Shown in pieces: positions 45,201 through 54,654 of a stretch of DNA of 64,000 bases (position 1 is its first letter; each line of letters begins with the position of its first letter). This DNA is from Microcoleus sp. AS-A8. GTDB taxonomy: Bacteria; Cyanobacteriota; Cyanobacteriia; Cyanobacteriales; Coleofasciculaceae. The notes beneath the pieces are model-generated. The model searched no databases. It worked only from the letters and a program-made list of their open reading frames with translations, and was not told where the DNA came from. Made by a program: the position numbers and the translations under genes. The stretch is from the NCBI GenBank assembly GCA_039962225.1, contig JAMPKV010000004.1, positions 310,001-374,000 on the forward strand, read 5' to 3'.

Positions 45201-46612
45201 GACTCGAATCGTTTGAAATGTTCCGGAACTGCCGCGAAATCCTCAGAGTGCATCAGGGTTGGCAGTACAGCCATACCCAGCTGCTGTACTTCTTCTGGAG
45301 CGTAGCCAAGAATTGTGTAAACTTCGCGATTGATATAGACGTTACGCCGTTCTATCAAGTCATGAACATACAAAATATTGGGATTCGCGTCTGTGATGGC
45401 ACACAGCCAACGCTGGCTTTCTTGCAGTTTGGCTTCGACTTGCTTGCGTTGGGTTATGTCGCTCATGGAACCAATACACTCTAAGGGGTTGCCCTGAGCG
45501 TCACGCACTAACTTGATAACATCCAAAAGCCAACGGTAAGTCCCGTCTTTGTGTAAAAAGCGATATTCAAAAGAGTGCTGTCCCAAGTCAAATAGCTGTG
45601 GGAGTTCCGCAAACAGACGCTCTTTATCGTCTGGGTGGATATGGTTTTCCCAGAAGTGCAAATCCTCTAGGAATTCCTGAGCGCTGTAACCGAGAACGAG
45701 GGTGATATTCTCGCTGATGAAGGTGGGGGTGTAGTCGTCAGGCTTGCAGCTATAAATAATGGCTGGGCTATAGGAGACTAAATGCTGTAGACGTTTTTGA
45801 GCGATCAGCAGAGCATCAGCCGCCTGCTTGCGATCGGTGATATCCCGGAATGTTACCGCGAAGCCATCACCCAACTTAACCACAACCTGGGCAAACCAAG
45901 CCTTGATGCCGTCATAGTCATAATAGAATTCCCCCTCTTGGGGCATACCCGTCTCAATGACAGTGACATACCGCTCAAATAAGCCCACCTCACGATTTCC
46001 CGGCAGTTCCACCAGCAGTTGCTTTCCCAGGAAATCGTGAGGGGTTCGCCCCGTCATTTTTGCGGCTGCCTGGTTGGCTAAAATCCACTTAAAATCGACA
46101 ATTTTACCCTGACTATCCCGAATCGCCTCAAACACCATCACCCCATCCTGGGAGGTATTTAAAACACTAGCGAGTAAAGACTGCGACTGTTGGAGTTGTT
46201 GATTTTGTGCTTCGAGTTGCACAGAGAGTCTTCGGATCTTCAGTTGATTCTCAATCCGTGCTAAGACTTCTTCTTGCTGGAATGGCTTAGTAATATAATC
46301 GACTGCACCGACTTTTAATCCTTGAATCTTATCGAGCGACTCTGACAGAGTCGTCATAAAAATCACCGGAATATCTTTTGTTTCGGCCGTTGCTTTCAGA
46401 CGCCGACAAGTCTCAAACCCATCAAGTCCTGGCAACATGACATCTAACAAGATTAAGTCCGGTGCTACCTTGTCCAGCTTGGTGATAGCACTTTCCCCAC
46501 TCTGTGCCATTAGAACTTTAAAGCCAGACTCTTGCAAGAAGCTAAACAGCATCTTGAGATTGGTCGGTTGATCATCAACAATCAAGATGGTGCTTGGGTT
46601 GGCAGTTGACAT
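42203..46612 (-). CDS. large hybrid sensor histidine kinase (REC-PASx5-GAF-kinase-REC)
   Basis: A 1469-residue soluble protein with the order: receiver (1-125, Asp 57), five PAS/PAC modules (about 140-770), GAF (about 790-960), HisKA with [15 protein letters not shown] (His about 1006), HATPase (about 1115-1235, NLLGNAIKF, DTGPGI, GTGLGLPIS), second receiver (about 1260-1375, LIWMDVIMPVMDGYE) and a helical tail. No transmembrane segment, so cytoplasmic. PAS/GAF ligands cannot be named. It co-translates with the downstream REC-kinase. A strong candidate for a multi-input light or redox sensor, but that is inference. Confidence 0.92.
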   Translation of the reverse strand: MSTANPSTILIVDDQPTNLKMLFSFLQESGFKVLMAQSGESAITKLDKVAPDLILLDVMLPGLDGFETCRRLKATAETKDIPVIFMTTLSESLDKIQGLKVGAVDYITKPFQQEEVLARIENQLKIRRLSVQLEAQNQQLQQSQSLLASVLNTSQDGVMVFEAIRDSQGKIVDFKWILANQAAAKMTGRTPHDFLGKQLLVELPGNREVGLFERYVTVIETGMPQEGEFYYDYDGIKAWFAQVVVKLGDGFAVTFRDITDRKQAADALLIAQKRLQHLVSYSPAIIYSCKPDDYTPTFISENITLVLGYSAQEFLEDLHFWENHIHPDDKERLFAELPQLFDLGQHSFEYRFLHKDGTYRWLLDVIKLVRDAQGNPLECIGSMSDITQRKQVEAKLQESQRWLCAITDANPNILYVHDLIERRNVYINREVYTILGYAPEEVQQLGMAVLPTLMHSEDFAAVPEHFKRFESAKDGEILEFEYRMRHKNGEWRWLFAWETVFTRNTDGKPKQILGSAADISARKRVEEELSKSEERWQLVNKATHEGIWDLNLKTNEAFRSRRWKEMLGYEDSEIGYDNHEWIARLHPDDVERVMQIQQDYLARKIPHYAVEFRLQCKDGSYKWILGRGQAVWDEVGNPVRMVGSNTDISDRKVIEIALQQSQARLQNLAANIPGMLYEFLRYPDGSYRFAFVSSGCRDINELEPKQLLENPALSFELTHADDVQSLLASIETSAQTLQPWVWEGRIITPSGTLKWIRGAARPERCDDGTILWHGLVIDVSDRKAAELELQRAKTALERQIQRVLLQERITQEIRSSLNPKQVFHTAAIQIGEAFGVNRCLIHTYIDRPIPLIPLVAEYKPPGLVSLLNVEIPVIGNPHVQMMLAQDSAIASDNIYTEPLIKGALPLCQQLGLKSMLAVRTSYQGKPNGAIGLHQYDHFRHWTPEEIDFIESLAAQLGIAIAQANLLEQEKQQRRELALQNNALEKAKLEAESANRAKSHFLSKMSHELRTPLNAILGFTQVMARDESMTSEHKEYLGIINRSGEHLLDLINDILSMSQIEAGQVTLNQNRFDLYRLLDCLEEMLGLKATSKGLELIFTRASDVPQYIQTDDSKLRQTLINLLGNAIKFTQTGRVTLRVGMRGRGNQAGRFPLPQFPLANTRLWFEVEDTGPGIAPEELSSLFDPFVQSATGRQSMEGTGLGLPISQQFVRLMGGEIAVTSTPGQGAIFQFDIPIGLATTTDEKPVSGKRRVIGLEPNQPSYRLLIVEDGAVNRKLLVKILEPLGFEVRTATNGQEGVALWESWSPDLIWMDVIMPVMDGYEATQHIKQTPKGQKTVIIALTANAFEEQQEAILKAGCDDFLPKPFQREVLLEKIAHHLGVLYVYEPQEIPSLCQPPALLQPMAPNALTVMPASWVTQLHQAALYADDELMKQLIEQIPLEYDSLRRALTALVDNFLLEQIINLTEPPRP

Positions 46613-46900
46613 GGTTATAGCTTGGAAATATGTTGTTCGACCCGTTTCAGGATTTCCTGTTGTTCAAACTCTTGAGCTAGTTAAGTTTGGGATTGCAAAG
46701 CCAACATCTTTATTTTTAGAGGAAAACTCTCTAGTCGCTAACCCTAATCCCTAATGCCCTGGAACAATTAGCCATTACTAATCAGCACTTGTAATAAAAA
46801 AGGGTAGCGTACCTCTACGCTACCCTGTGAGTGATTGCAATGACAAAATTAAGAACTAAGTAAGCCAGGAACCCTACTTTAAAGTCCCTCTTACGCCTCC
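46613..46900. other. intergenic region between ftsH and kinase genes
   Basis: No gene; it contains the ftsH terminator at 46794-46826 and the promoter side of the kinase operon. Confidence 0.45.
46794..46826 (-). terminator. intrinsic terminator of ftsH
   Basis: AGGGTAGCGTA (46801-46811) and TACGCTACCCT (46816-46826) form an 11-bp stem with a 4-base loop. On the minus strand it is followed by TTTTTATT. Confidence 0.9.
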
Positions 46901-48739
46901 CTAGGCTATAGCCGCGATCTTAACGTCGTTATTCGCTAAAAGTTCTTGCAGTTCATCGGAATCCACTGTTTCTTTCTCAATCAACATTCCGGCTAATTTG
47001 TCAAGAATGTGCTTGTTGCCGAGTAAGACATTCTTAGCGCGTCCGTAAGCTTCATCCACCAGCCTACGCACTTCTTCATCAATGGTAGCCGCTGTTGTAT
47101 CCGAGAAATCTCGGTCTGAGGCAATCTCCCGACCCAAGAACATATTGCCATTCTGGCGTCCTAGAGCGACAGGGCCTAAGCGATCGCTCATGCCAAAGCG
47201 AGTCACCATTTGCCGTGCTACGCGAGTCACCTGTTGCAAGTCGTTGGAAGCACCGGTGGTGACTTCTTCTTCACCGAAGATAATCTCTTCCGCAAGGCGA
47301 CCGCCCAAAGCCACTGCCATTTGGTTTTGCAGGTAAGAGCGGGAATATAAACCCGTATCCATCCGGTCTTCACTCGGTGTGAACCAAGTCAAACCACCGG
47401 CACGACCGCGAGGGATAATGCTAATTTTCTGCACTGGGTCATAATCCGGCATCAAGGCACCCACCAACGCGTGACCGGCTTCGTGATAGGCAACCAGCGT
47501 CTTGCGCTTCTCGCTCATCACGCGGTCTTTCTTCTCTGGCCCTGCCAACACGCGATCGATCGCATCGTTCACCTCATCCATCGAGATTTCCGTGAGGTTG
47601 CGACGTGCTGCCAAAATTGCCGCTTCATTCAACAGGTTGGATAAATCCGCACCGGTGAACCCAGGAGTCCGACGCGCAATTTTCTCCAAGTCCACATCCT
47701 TCGCCAGTGTCTTACCGCGAGCATGAACTCTGAGAATTTCCAAACGTCCCGCATAATCCGGGCGATCAACAACCACCTGACGGTCAAATCGACCGGGACG
47801 CAATAGAGCGGCATCCAAAACATCTGGGCGGTTGGTGGCAGCAATAATAATGATGCCTGTATTCCCCTCAAAACCATCCATCTCGGTGAGTAACTGGTTG
47901 AGGGTTTGCTCCCGCTCATCGTTACCGCCGCCTAAACCTGCTCCCCGTTGACGCCCTACGGCATCAATTTCATCGATGAACACGATACAAGGAGCATTCG
48001 TCTTCGCTTGCTCGAACAAGTCACGCACGCGAGAAGCACCGACGCCCACAAACATCTCGACGAACTCAGAACCAGAGATGGAGAAGAAGGGCACGCCAGC
48101 TTCACCTGCAACGGCACGAGCGAGGAGGGTTTTACCCGTTCCCGGAGGGCCAACCAACAGCACGCCTTTGGGAATTTTGGCTCCAACAGCGGTGAAGCGA
48201 TCGGCATTTTTCAGGAAGTCAACGACTTCATTGAGTTCCAGCTTGGCTTGGTCAATCCCTGCGACATCCCCAAAGGTCACCTGAGTTTGAGGCTCCATCT
48301 GCACTCTCGCTCTGGATTTGCCAAAGTTCATCGCCTGAGAACCGGGGCCATTCTGAGCGCGGCGCAGCAAGAAAAACAATCCCACTAGCAGGAGGACTGG
48401 GAAGAACAGGCTGCTTAATGCTCTAAACCAAAAGCTTTCATCACTCTGGGGCAGAACAGAAATGTCCTCAACTTTTTCAGCGAGTATGCTGATGAGCTGA
48501 GGGTCATTGGGCAAGTTGACCAAGACTTGCTTGCCGTCTTGAGCTGTGACGAGTGCTCGGGTGCGATCGGCACTGAGCTTAACCGTCTCAATTTTGCCGT
48601 CTTGAACTTCCTGTATCAGCTTGCTGTACTTCCAAGTCTCCCGGCTTTGGGAGGGTTTATCTAAAAATGCTGTCCCTAAGGCAATGACTACGATTGCTAA
48701 TAGCGCGTATAGCCCTGCGTTTCTCCACTTCTTATTCAC
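46901..48739 (-). CDS. ftsH: ATP-dependent zinc metalloprotease FtsH (FtsH3-like)
   Basis: A 612-residue membrane AAA protease that degrades damaged membrane proteins, including photosystem II D1 in cyanobacteria. Two transmembrane helices (about 8-26 and 108-126) flank a periplasmic/lumenal loop. Walker A GPPGTGKT is at about residue 200, the second region of homology [20 protein letters not shown] follows, and the protease motif HEAGH is near residue 420 with the third zinc ligand Asp in [27 protein letters not shown] closely resembles Synechocystis FtsH3 (slr1604), the subunit shared by hetero-hexamers; orthology is likely, not proven. Confidence 0.94.
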   Translation of the reverse strand: MNKKWRNAGLYALLAIVVIALGTAFLDKPSQSRETWKYSKLIQEVQDGKIETVKLSADRTRALVTAQDGKQVLVNLPNDPQLISILAEKVEDISVLPQSDESFWFRALSSLFFPVLLLVGLFFLLRRAQNGPGSQAMNFGKSRARVQMEPQTQVTFGDVAGIDQAKLELNEVVDFLKNADRFTAVGAKIPKGVLLVGPPGTGKTLLARAVAGEAGVPFFSISGSEFVEMFVGVGASRVRDLFEQAKTNAPCIVFIDEIDAVGRQRGAGLGGGNDEREQTLNQLLTEMDGFEGNTGIIIIAATNRPDVLDAALLRPGRFDRQVVVDRPDYAGRLEILRVHARGKTLAKDVDLEKIARRTPGFTGADLSNLLNEAAILAARRNLTEISMDEVNDAIDRVLAGPEKKDRVMSEKRKTLVAYHEAGHALVGALMPDYDPVQKISIIPRGRAGGLTWFTPSEDRMDTGLYSRSYLQNQMAVALGGRLAEEIIFGEEEVTTGASNDLQQVTRVARQMVTRFGMSDRLGPVALGRQNGNMFLGREIASDRDFSDTTAATIDEEVRRLVDEAYGRAKNVLLGNKHILDKLAGMLIEKETVDSDELQELLANNDVKIAAIA

Positions 48740-48950
48740 TACTTACTTATCCTCCTAAGGCTTAGGATGTCGGAACGTCGAATGGGTTTCTTAATATTAA
48801 CTAATGTTAACGTCTCTCAGGATTAGTTGGCGAAATTGTATTCACAATTGCTTTTTCCTCTTCTAATGGTCTTCTTTATGGTAATATGCCTGACTCCAGA
48901 CTGTGGCAGAAAGCCGATCGGGAGTTCGCTTAAAAGTAATGTCTTCATCC

Positions 48951-49763
48951 TTAGGGTAGAGGTTCGTGGTGTTGTCGCCACAGACTCTGCAATAACTCCA
49001 GTGTCGGGTGAAAGGCGTCGTAGGAGAGAGACTGGGAGGACGTCAGGACGGTGTGGATGGGAATCACTTCTATAACACTGTTGGTGTAGGCGATCGCTTC
49101 AAACTGCAACACCCGTTCCCAATCCCAAGGGGCTTCGCGAACCGGATAATCCTGTGTTTTAAGCCAGTCCATGAGTTGCGATCGCACCACGCCCGGTAAG
49201 ATACCCGCAGCTAAGGGTGGCGTCCACCAACATCCCCCTTGCCAGCCCCAAAGATTGCCCGTGTTCGTCTCTAACCAACTCCCCGTAGCATCTACTAAAA
49301 TCGCCTCAGCCGCCCCCTGCTGCCGTGCCGCTTGTCCAGCCAGCCAAGCCGAGAGATAGTTCCCTGTTTTATGAGCCGCAAGCGATCGCCAATACTCAGG
49401 GGCAAATGCCCCCCATGCGGTAATGCCTTGCTGTTGGCGTTGTGCCAAGTCAGGGGGGAGAGAACGTCCGGTAATCCACTCCCGCCCATCAGGGAAAATT
49501 GTGATTCTGAGAACCGCATAAGATGCACTTAATTGCTCTGCCCCACAGCGTAACCGCTCCCAGTCGGGTTGTTGCCAGCCGAAGGTTTGCAAGCTGGAGG
49601 TGAGGCGATCGCCATGACCCCTCCAATTTGTCAGGGGATGCTGCAACGACTGCTGATAAACGCGCAGCGTTGTAAAAACAGTGGCACCATAAAGTAAGCC
49701 AGGGTTATCAATGGTGAGTTCCAGCCTACCGCCACGAATGAGCCGACCGTCATACCAGAACAA
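48951..49763 (-). CDS. pabC: class IV aminotransferase (aminodeoxychorismate lyase-like)
   Basis: A PLP fold-type IV enzyme, 270 residues from TTG 49763 (AGGAAAAACG upstream, protein starts FWYDGRLI). An open frame reaches 49871 and would overlap the upstream small gene; the shorter start matches the family. The PLP lysine is in HKTGNYLSAWLAGQAA and TNSVIEVIPI near the C-terminus is the phosphate/carboxylate region. It may be PabC, making p-aminobenzoate for folate, or a branched-chain/D-amino acid aminotransferase. It precedes ftsH by 210 bases. Confidence 0.8.
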   Translation of the reverse strand: MFWYDGRLIRGGRLELTIDNPGLLYGATVFTTLRVYQQSLQHPLTNWRGHGDRLTSSLQTFGWQQPDWERLRCGAEQLSASYAVLRITIFPDGREWITGRSLPPDLAQRQQQGITAWGAFAPEYWRSLAAHKTGNYLSAWLAGQAARQQGAAEAILVDATGSWLETNTGNLWGWQGGCWWTPPLAAGILPGVVRSQLMDWLKTQDYPVREAPWDWERVLQFEAIAYTNSVIEVIPIHTVLTSSQSLSYDAFHPTLELLQSLWRQHHEPLP

Positions 49764-49857
49764 CGTTTTTCCTGTTATATCGCTTGCGTTTATAGAATCA
49801 TTATTAATTTTGCCCCCCAGCTCCCCCACTCTCCCACTGGCAACGGGTGGGTTATTT

Positions 49858-50085
49858 CTACCTGGATGCACTAGGGGGTTTGACGCTGTGGATAGCTACC
49901 AATTGCCTGTGATTATCGCGATCGCAAATCGCATTAATTCTTGCCTGTTGCTGGGGTCGTAACTGCTGATAGATTTGCATAAACTCCTGATAGGAGTAAT
50001 CTTCCATCAGGGCGTACATCTCACCCAATGTTTCAGCACAGAGCATTGCGTTCTTGAGGGGTGCGATGGCTTCGTGAGAATTCAT
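49858..50085 (-). CDS. small hypothetical protein
   Basis: A 75-residue soluble helical protein (LKNAMLCAETLGEMYALMEDYSYQEFMQIYQQLRPQQQARINAICD). I do not recognise it. An AAGG lies directly before ATG 50085 with no spacing, so the start may be the downstream MLCAETL. It overlaps only the optional upstream frame of pabC. Reasonable codon texture and lack of stops support a gene, but this is tentative. Confidence 0.45.
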   Translation of the reverse strand: MNSHEAIAPLKNAMLCAETLGEMYALMEDYSYQEFMQIYQQLRPQQQARINAICDRDNHRQLVAIHSVKPPSASR

Positions 50086-50551
50086 CCTTAGTTCGGCAGA
50101 CTCCGAAAACAGATTTTACTACTACTAGGCGTGTTTACTGGTAAATTTTCCTTAATTCTTAAGAAGTATCCCTTGCTCCAGTCAAGTTATTCCGTTAATG
50201 TTATTCTCTCGTCAAACTTTTTTAAAGATTCACAAGATGTAGAGACAAATCAATCAACAATCATATCTAGGATGAGATTAATTGGCTGACACTCCAGGGA
50301 ATTCGGTAGCTGAGTCGCGATCGCCTCAGGGTCATCAATATATATAACCAGCGGGATTGAAAAAATCCAATTGACTCCATGATTGGGGGACTTTTTCAGA
50401 AATCAACTGCATCCAGCAATTAACCTAAGACAAGTTTTTATCAACCAGTAGCCTGTGCAAGCTGAATGCGACTTAATTCTCGACAAGCCGTTAGCCAAGT
50501 AGCTAGAGTACCAGCTTTGTGACTCTCTCCATGCAATACCTGAAGCGATAG
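50086..50551. other. intergenic promoter region of the kinase-phosphatase operon
   Basis: No gene is supported. It contains an AT-rich stretch with a TTCTTAAGAA palindrome at about 50157-50166 and a GCGATCGC site near 50317. It should hold the promoter of the four-gene signalling set. Confidence 0.4.
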
Positions 50552-53509
50552 GTGTCAACAGTGTCTGGAAGGCTGACTCATACCTCTATGAAAAATCGTT
50601 TTTTTTCCTATTTCGCGGCTTCATTGACAGTCGCGAGCATTCTGGCAACCAACTGGGTGATTGATCACTCAGAACGAGACCGCTTCCAGCAACGTAATCG
50701 CGCCGATGTTCTCAATCAACTCAGTGCCGTCAGAGCTCGTCTCGAAGGGAAGTTAAACCAGCGACTTTTTCTGTCACGGGGTTTAGTTGCTTACATCTCT
50801 ACCATCAATCCGGAGATTGATCGCGAAAAATTTGACAACCTTGCCAAAGTCATCGTGGCGCAGCAAGCGGGTATCCGTGGCGTAGCCCTATATAAAAATA
50901 CGGTTATTACTTATATGTATCCCTTAGCGGGCTGGGAAAAAGCGATCGGGTTTGACCCGATGGCCATTCCAGCCGAACGAGAAGCCATTAAACGGGCGAT
51001 TAAAACCAAACAAAGTATCTTTGCAGGGCCGATTGACCTAGTGCCAACTGGGGTGGGATTCATCAGTCGTACCCCAATTTTCCTCACGCCTCCCAATGCG
51101 GCGGCTGAAAGCGGTCAATTTTGGGGCATGGTGGGCATTATCATCGACCGGGATACCCTGTTTCAAGAAGCCGGACTGCTCGACCCTGATGCTAACCTCC
51201 AGTACGCTATACGCGGCAAAGACGGATTAGGAGCGGATGGGGAGATATTTTTCGGAGATGCCAAAATTTTTCAGGGAGAACCCGTCACCTTAGAGGTAAC
51301 TCTGCCCAATGGTTCCTGGCAGTTAGCTGCCATTCCAGTACGAGGATGGGCGAAAAGTGATCCCATTTCTCAATGGTTTTGGCTGGGGGGTGGGTTGCTT
51401 GCTGTGTTGGCGGGAGGCTTGGTGTTCATTTTAGTTAGTGCTCCGGCGCAATTGCGAAAAGTTGTGGAACGAGCAACAGCCGCACTCAGAGAGAGTGAGG
51501 AGGCGCTGTTGCAGGCGAATGCTGATTTGCAACGCTTGGATAAGCTCAAAGATGAGTTTTTGGCGAATACGTCCCATGAACTACGTACCCCCCTGAATGG
51601 GATTATTGGCATTGCCGAGTCCCTGATGGATGAGGTGACAGGCTCACTGCCACAAGCCACTCGTTTCAATCTCAGCCTAATCGTTTCCAGTGGTCGGCGT
51701 CTCGCTACCCTGGTCAATGATATTCTGGATTTTTCTAAACTGAAGCACGAAACTATTGAATTGCAACTCAAGCCAGTGGAAATGCGATCGCTGGCAGAAG
51801 TTGTGTTGACGCTCTGCCAGCCTCTAATTGGGCAAAAAAAATTACAGTTAATTAACCGTATTTCCCCAAATCTACCGGCGGTGAATGCGGATGAAAATCG
51901 TATGCAACAGATTCTGCATAACTTAGTCGGTAATGCGATTAAATTTACAGACAGTGGCCTGATCGAAATTTCAGCCGAATTAACTGGGGAAGGAAATCCT
52001 AATTCCCAAATGGCGATTACTATCTCTGATACAGGGATTGGTATTCCAGAAGATAAACACGATCGCATTTTTGAATCCTTTGAACAAGCTGATGGAACAA
52101 CTGCACGTCAGTACGGCGGTACGGGTTTAGGGCTAGCTATTACTAAAACTTTAGTGGAGTTACATGGGGGAAAAATTGGTGTTGAATCTACCCTGGGTGT
52201 TGGGTCACGGTTTACGTTTACCCTCCCCTTATCACAAGGGTTGAACACTGGCATGTTGAAGGGTGAAAGTTCCCCACAACCTACCAACTTGCAACTTGCC
52301 AACTTGCAACCTATCAACCTGCAACCTATCAACCTGCAACCTATCAACCTGCAACCGAAAACCTCTGATGGCTCGACGTTCCAAATTTTAATTGTGGATG
52401 ATGAGCCTGTGAATCGTCAGGTCTTCACTAATTATTTATCATTGCAAAACTATACTATTAGCCAAGCCAGCAATGGTCTAGAAGCATTAGAGTTATTGGA
52501 AAGTGGGTTTAAACCTGACTTGATTTTATTAGATGTGATGATGCCCCGATTGACGGGTTATGAAGTCACGCGGAAAATCCGGGAAACTTGGCAAGCGAAT
52601 GAATTGCCAATTTTGCTCTTGAGTGCTAAAAATCAAGTCTCCGATTTAGTAGTGGGATTAGACGTGGGGGCGAATGATTATTTAACGAAACCAATCTCTA
52701 AAGATGAACTTCTCGCTCGCCTTAAAACTCACTTAAATATCAAGCAACTCAAAGCGGAAAACTTACGTCTGGCGACTGAATTGGAAATCACACGCCAACT
52801 TCAGCAGATGCTATTACCTAGAGAACGGGAACTGGGAACCATTGCCGGCTTAGATATTGCTGGCTTTATGGAGCCGGCTGAGGAGGTTGGTGGTGACTAC
52901 TATGACGTACTCAAGTACAATGGCAACCTTAAAATTGGCATTGGCGATGTAACCGGACATGGTCTGGAAAGTGGAGTATTAATGGTTATGGTGCAAACGG
53001 CTGTACGGACTTTGTTGTGCAACAACGAAACCGACCCTGTTAAATTTTTAAGTACTGTTAATCGGACGATTTACGACAACGTACAACGTATGAATTCTGA
53101 TAAAAACCTGAGTCTTTCCTTGTTGGACTATAAACAAGGTCAACTGTGTTTAAGTGGACAGCATGAAGAGATGATTGTGGTGCGTGCTGACGGCTCTTTG
53201 GAGCGGATCGATACAATTGATTTAGGCTTCCCGATTGGTTTGGAGGAAGACATTGGTGAGTTTATCGCTCACACTCAGGTGCAGCTTCATCCAGGAGATG
53301 TGGTTGTCCTCTATACTGACGGAATTACGGAGGCGGAAAATTTAGCGGGAGAGCAATACGGAATTGAAAGATTATGTGAAGTAGTTAGAGACAACAGGCA
53401 ACAAACTGCGGAGCAAATCAAGCAGACAGTGCTTGATAATGTGCGAGCGCACATCGGCCAGCAAAAAGTTTATGACGACATTACTTTGCTGGTACTTAAA
53501 CAAAAGTAG
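50552..53509 (+). CDS. CHASE-histidine kinase-receiver-PP2C phosphatase hybrid
   Basis: A 985-residue fusion. Two transmembrane helices (about 15-35 and 272-295) bracket a CHASE sensor domain ([23 protein letters not shown]). Then HisKA with [15 protein letters not shown] (His about 344), HATPase ([24 protein letters not shown]), a linker with five NLQPI-type repeats (52286-52360), a receiver (Asp about 658, [17 protein letters not shown]), and a C-terminal SpoIIE-type PP2C phosphatase (about 745-985, [41 protein letters not shown]). All catalytic motifs look intact. The start may be GTG 50552 or ATG 50588. It leads the partner-switch gene set. Confidence 0.92.
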   Translation: MSTVSGRLTHTSMKNRFFSYFAASLTVASILATNWVIDHSERDRFQQRNRADVLNQLSAVRARLEGKLNQRLFLSRGLVAYISTINPEIDREKFDNLAKVIVAQQAGIRGVALYKNTVITYMYPLAGWEKAIGFDPMAIPAEREAIKRAIKTKQSIFAGPIDLVPTGVGFISRTPIFLTPPNAAAESGQFWGMVGIIIDRDTLFQEAGLLDPDANLQYAIRGKDGLGADGEIFFGDAKIFQGEPVTLEVTLPNGSWQLAAIPVRGWAKSDPISQWFWLGGGLLAVLAGGLVFILVSAPAQLRKVVERATAALRESEEALLQANADLQRLDKLKDEFLANTSHELRTPLNGIIGIAESLMDEVTGSLPQATRFNLSLIVSSGRRLATLVNDILDFSKLKHETIELQLKPVEMRSLAEVVLTLCQPLIGQKKLQLINRISPNLPAVNADENRMQQILHNLVGNAIKFTDSGLIEISAELTGEGNPNSQMAITISDTGIGIPEDKHDRIFESFEQADGTTARQYGGTGLGLAITKTLVELHGGKIGVESTLGVGSRFTFTLPLSQGLNTGMLKGESSPQPTNLQLANLQPINLQPINLQPINLQPKTSDGSTFQILIVDDEPVNRQVFTNYLSLQNYTISQASNGLEALELLESGFKPDLILLDVMMPRLTGYEVTRKIRETWQANELPILLLSAKNQVSDLVVGLDVGANDYLTKPISKDELLARLKTHLNIKQLKAENLRLATELEITRQLQQMLLPRERELGTIAGLDIAGFMEPAEEVGGDYYDVLKYNGNLKIGIGDVTGHGLESGVLMVMVQTAVRTLLCNNETDPVKFLSTVNRTIYDNVQRMNSDKNLSLSLLDYKQGQLCLSGQHEEMIVVRADGSLERIDTIDLGFPIGLEEDIGEFIAHTQVQLHPGDVVVLYTDGITEAENLAGEQYGIERLCEVVRDNRQQTAEQIKQTVLDNVRAHIGQQKVYDDITLLVLKQK
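52286..52360 (+). repeat. 15-bp coding tandem repeat in the kinase-receiver linker
   Basis: Five consecutive 15-base units, each close to AACCTGCAACCTATC, encode [20 protein letters not shown] and NLQPK. The last three are identical or nearly so. Confidence 0.85.
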
Positions 53510-53609
53510 TCATTTTTTGGAAAAGGGATGACATTGATCAGTTGATAGCTTGATTTGTTCTAACCTCAAACCTGCACTTTTCAATCTTTAACTTTTTGTT
53601 CAATGACCA

Positions 53610-54206
53610 ATGACCAAAATCGATATGACTCAGATATTTGGTGACTTTAGTGACAACTTGCCTGACGGTCAGGAAGGTCTGACCATGGTATTTTCACCAA
53701 CCTCTGTCTCACTCAAGCAGCGCTGGCGCAATAATGGTTTGTCTGCGGATTTTATGGCGGACTATTTTGCCACGTTTTTTCCTGGTAGTGAAGAGGCTAA
53801 CTCTGAAACGGCGACCCAAAATCAAGTCAAAAGTGCTGTTAGTTTTATCGCCAATGAGTTATTAGAAAATGCCATGAAGTTTAACGACGAATCATTACCC
53901 CAGCAGATCAGTATCAGACTCCAAATGGATAGCCACAGACTTGTTTTCCTGGCAACTAATAGTGTGCATCCCCAAAGAGTCAAGAAGTTCCAGCAATTCA
54001 TCCAAGAGTTATCCACCTCAGACCCTAGCGAGTTATACCTTCACCATCTGGAAAAAGATACGGAAGACATCAACGAAAACCACTCTGGATTAGGCTTGCT
54101 AACCATGATTAATGATTATCAAGCCAAGCTCGGCTGGAAGTTTGAGATGGTTGATCAAAACCCGGATGCGCTCGCCGTCACTACAATGGTGCAGTTAACA
54201 GTATAG
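53610..54206 (+). CDS. RsbW-like ATP-binding regulatory protein
   Basis: A 198-residue GHKL-ATPase-fold protein. The N box is FIANELLENAMKFND (about residues 79-93) and the G box SGLGLLTMIND (about 160). It resembles the Slr1861-type anti-sigma/kinase partners of cyanobacterial SpoIIE phosphatases. It may phosphorylate the STAS protein encoded next; not shown. ATG 53610; gap of 100 bases after the phosphatase gene and 33 before the STAS gene. Confidence 0.8.
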   Translation: MTKIDMTQIFGDFSDNLPDGQEGLTMVFSPTSVSLKQRWRNNGLSADFMADYFATFFPGSEEANSETATQNQVKSAVSFIANELLENAMKFNDESLPQQISIRLQMDSHRLVFLATNSVHPQRVKKFQQFIQELSTSDPSELYLHHLEKDTEDINENHSGLGLLTMINDYQAKLGWKFEMVDQNPDALAVTTMVQLTV

Positions 54207-54239
54207 GTCACTAAAACGATGATAAGGAGTTCATTCGTC

Positions 54240-54584
54240 ATGGAGATTCAGTCTAAAGATTACAGCATCTTTTACGACTCAGTGACCGAAACAATTAGCT
54301 GCCAGGGTTCACTTCGTTTAAATGGGATGGAAGAGTATGCACCCATCGTACAGTTACTCAATGACGTAGCTGATCATGACCCACCGACGTTGACTCTGAA
54401 TTTACGAAATCTAGAATTTCTTAACAGTTCAGGGATTAATGTGATCTCGAAGTTCGTGATTAAGGTACGTCAGAAAGGAACGATGCAAATGGTGGTTCTA
54501 GGATCTAAGAACATTCCTTGGCAGGGGAAGTCGTTAAAGAATTTGCAACGTTTGATGCCAAAATTGCAACTGGAATTAGAATGA
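54240..54584 (+). CDS. STAS domain anti-anti-sigma-like protein
   Basis: A 114-residue protein from ATG 54240 (AAGGAG about 11 bases upstream); an ATG at 54219 is less likely. A single STAS domain with the phosphorylatable serine region FLNSSGINVISKFVI. It resembles Slr1859 in role: a switch protein controlled by a kinase and by a PP2C phosphatase. Both are encoded immediately upstream. Confidence 0.85.
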   Translation: MEIQSKDYSIFYDSVTETISCQGSLRLNGMEEYAPIVQLLNDVADHDPPTLTLNLRNLEFLNSSGINVISKFVIKVRQKGTMQMVVLGSKNIPWQGKSLKNLQRLMPKLQLELE

Positions 54585-54654
54585 TTATTCTATCAGGTGC
54601 ATCGTTCGATATGGACTATACCGATAAAGTCGCTTTTATGAAAGCCCAACCCTT

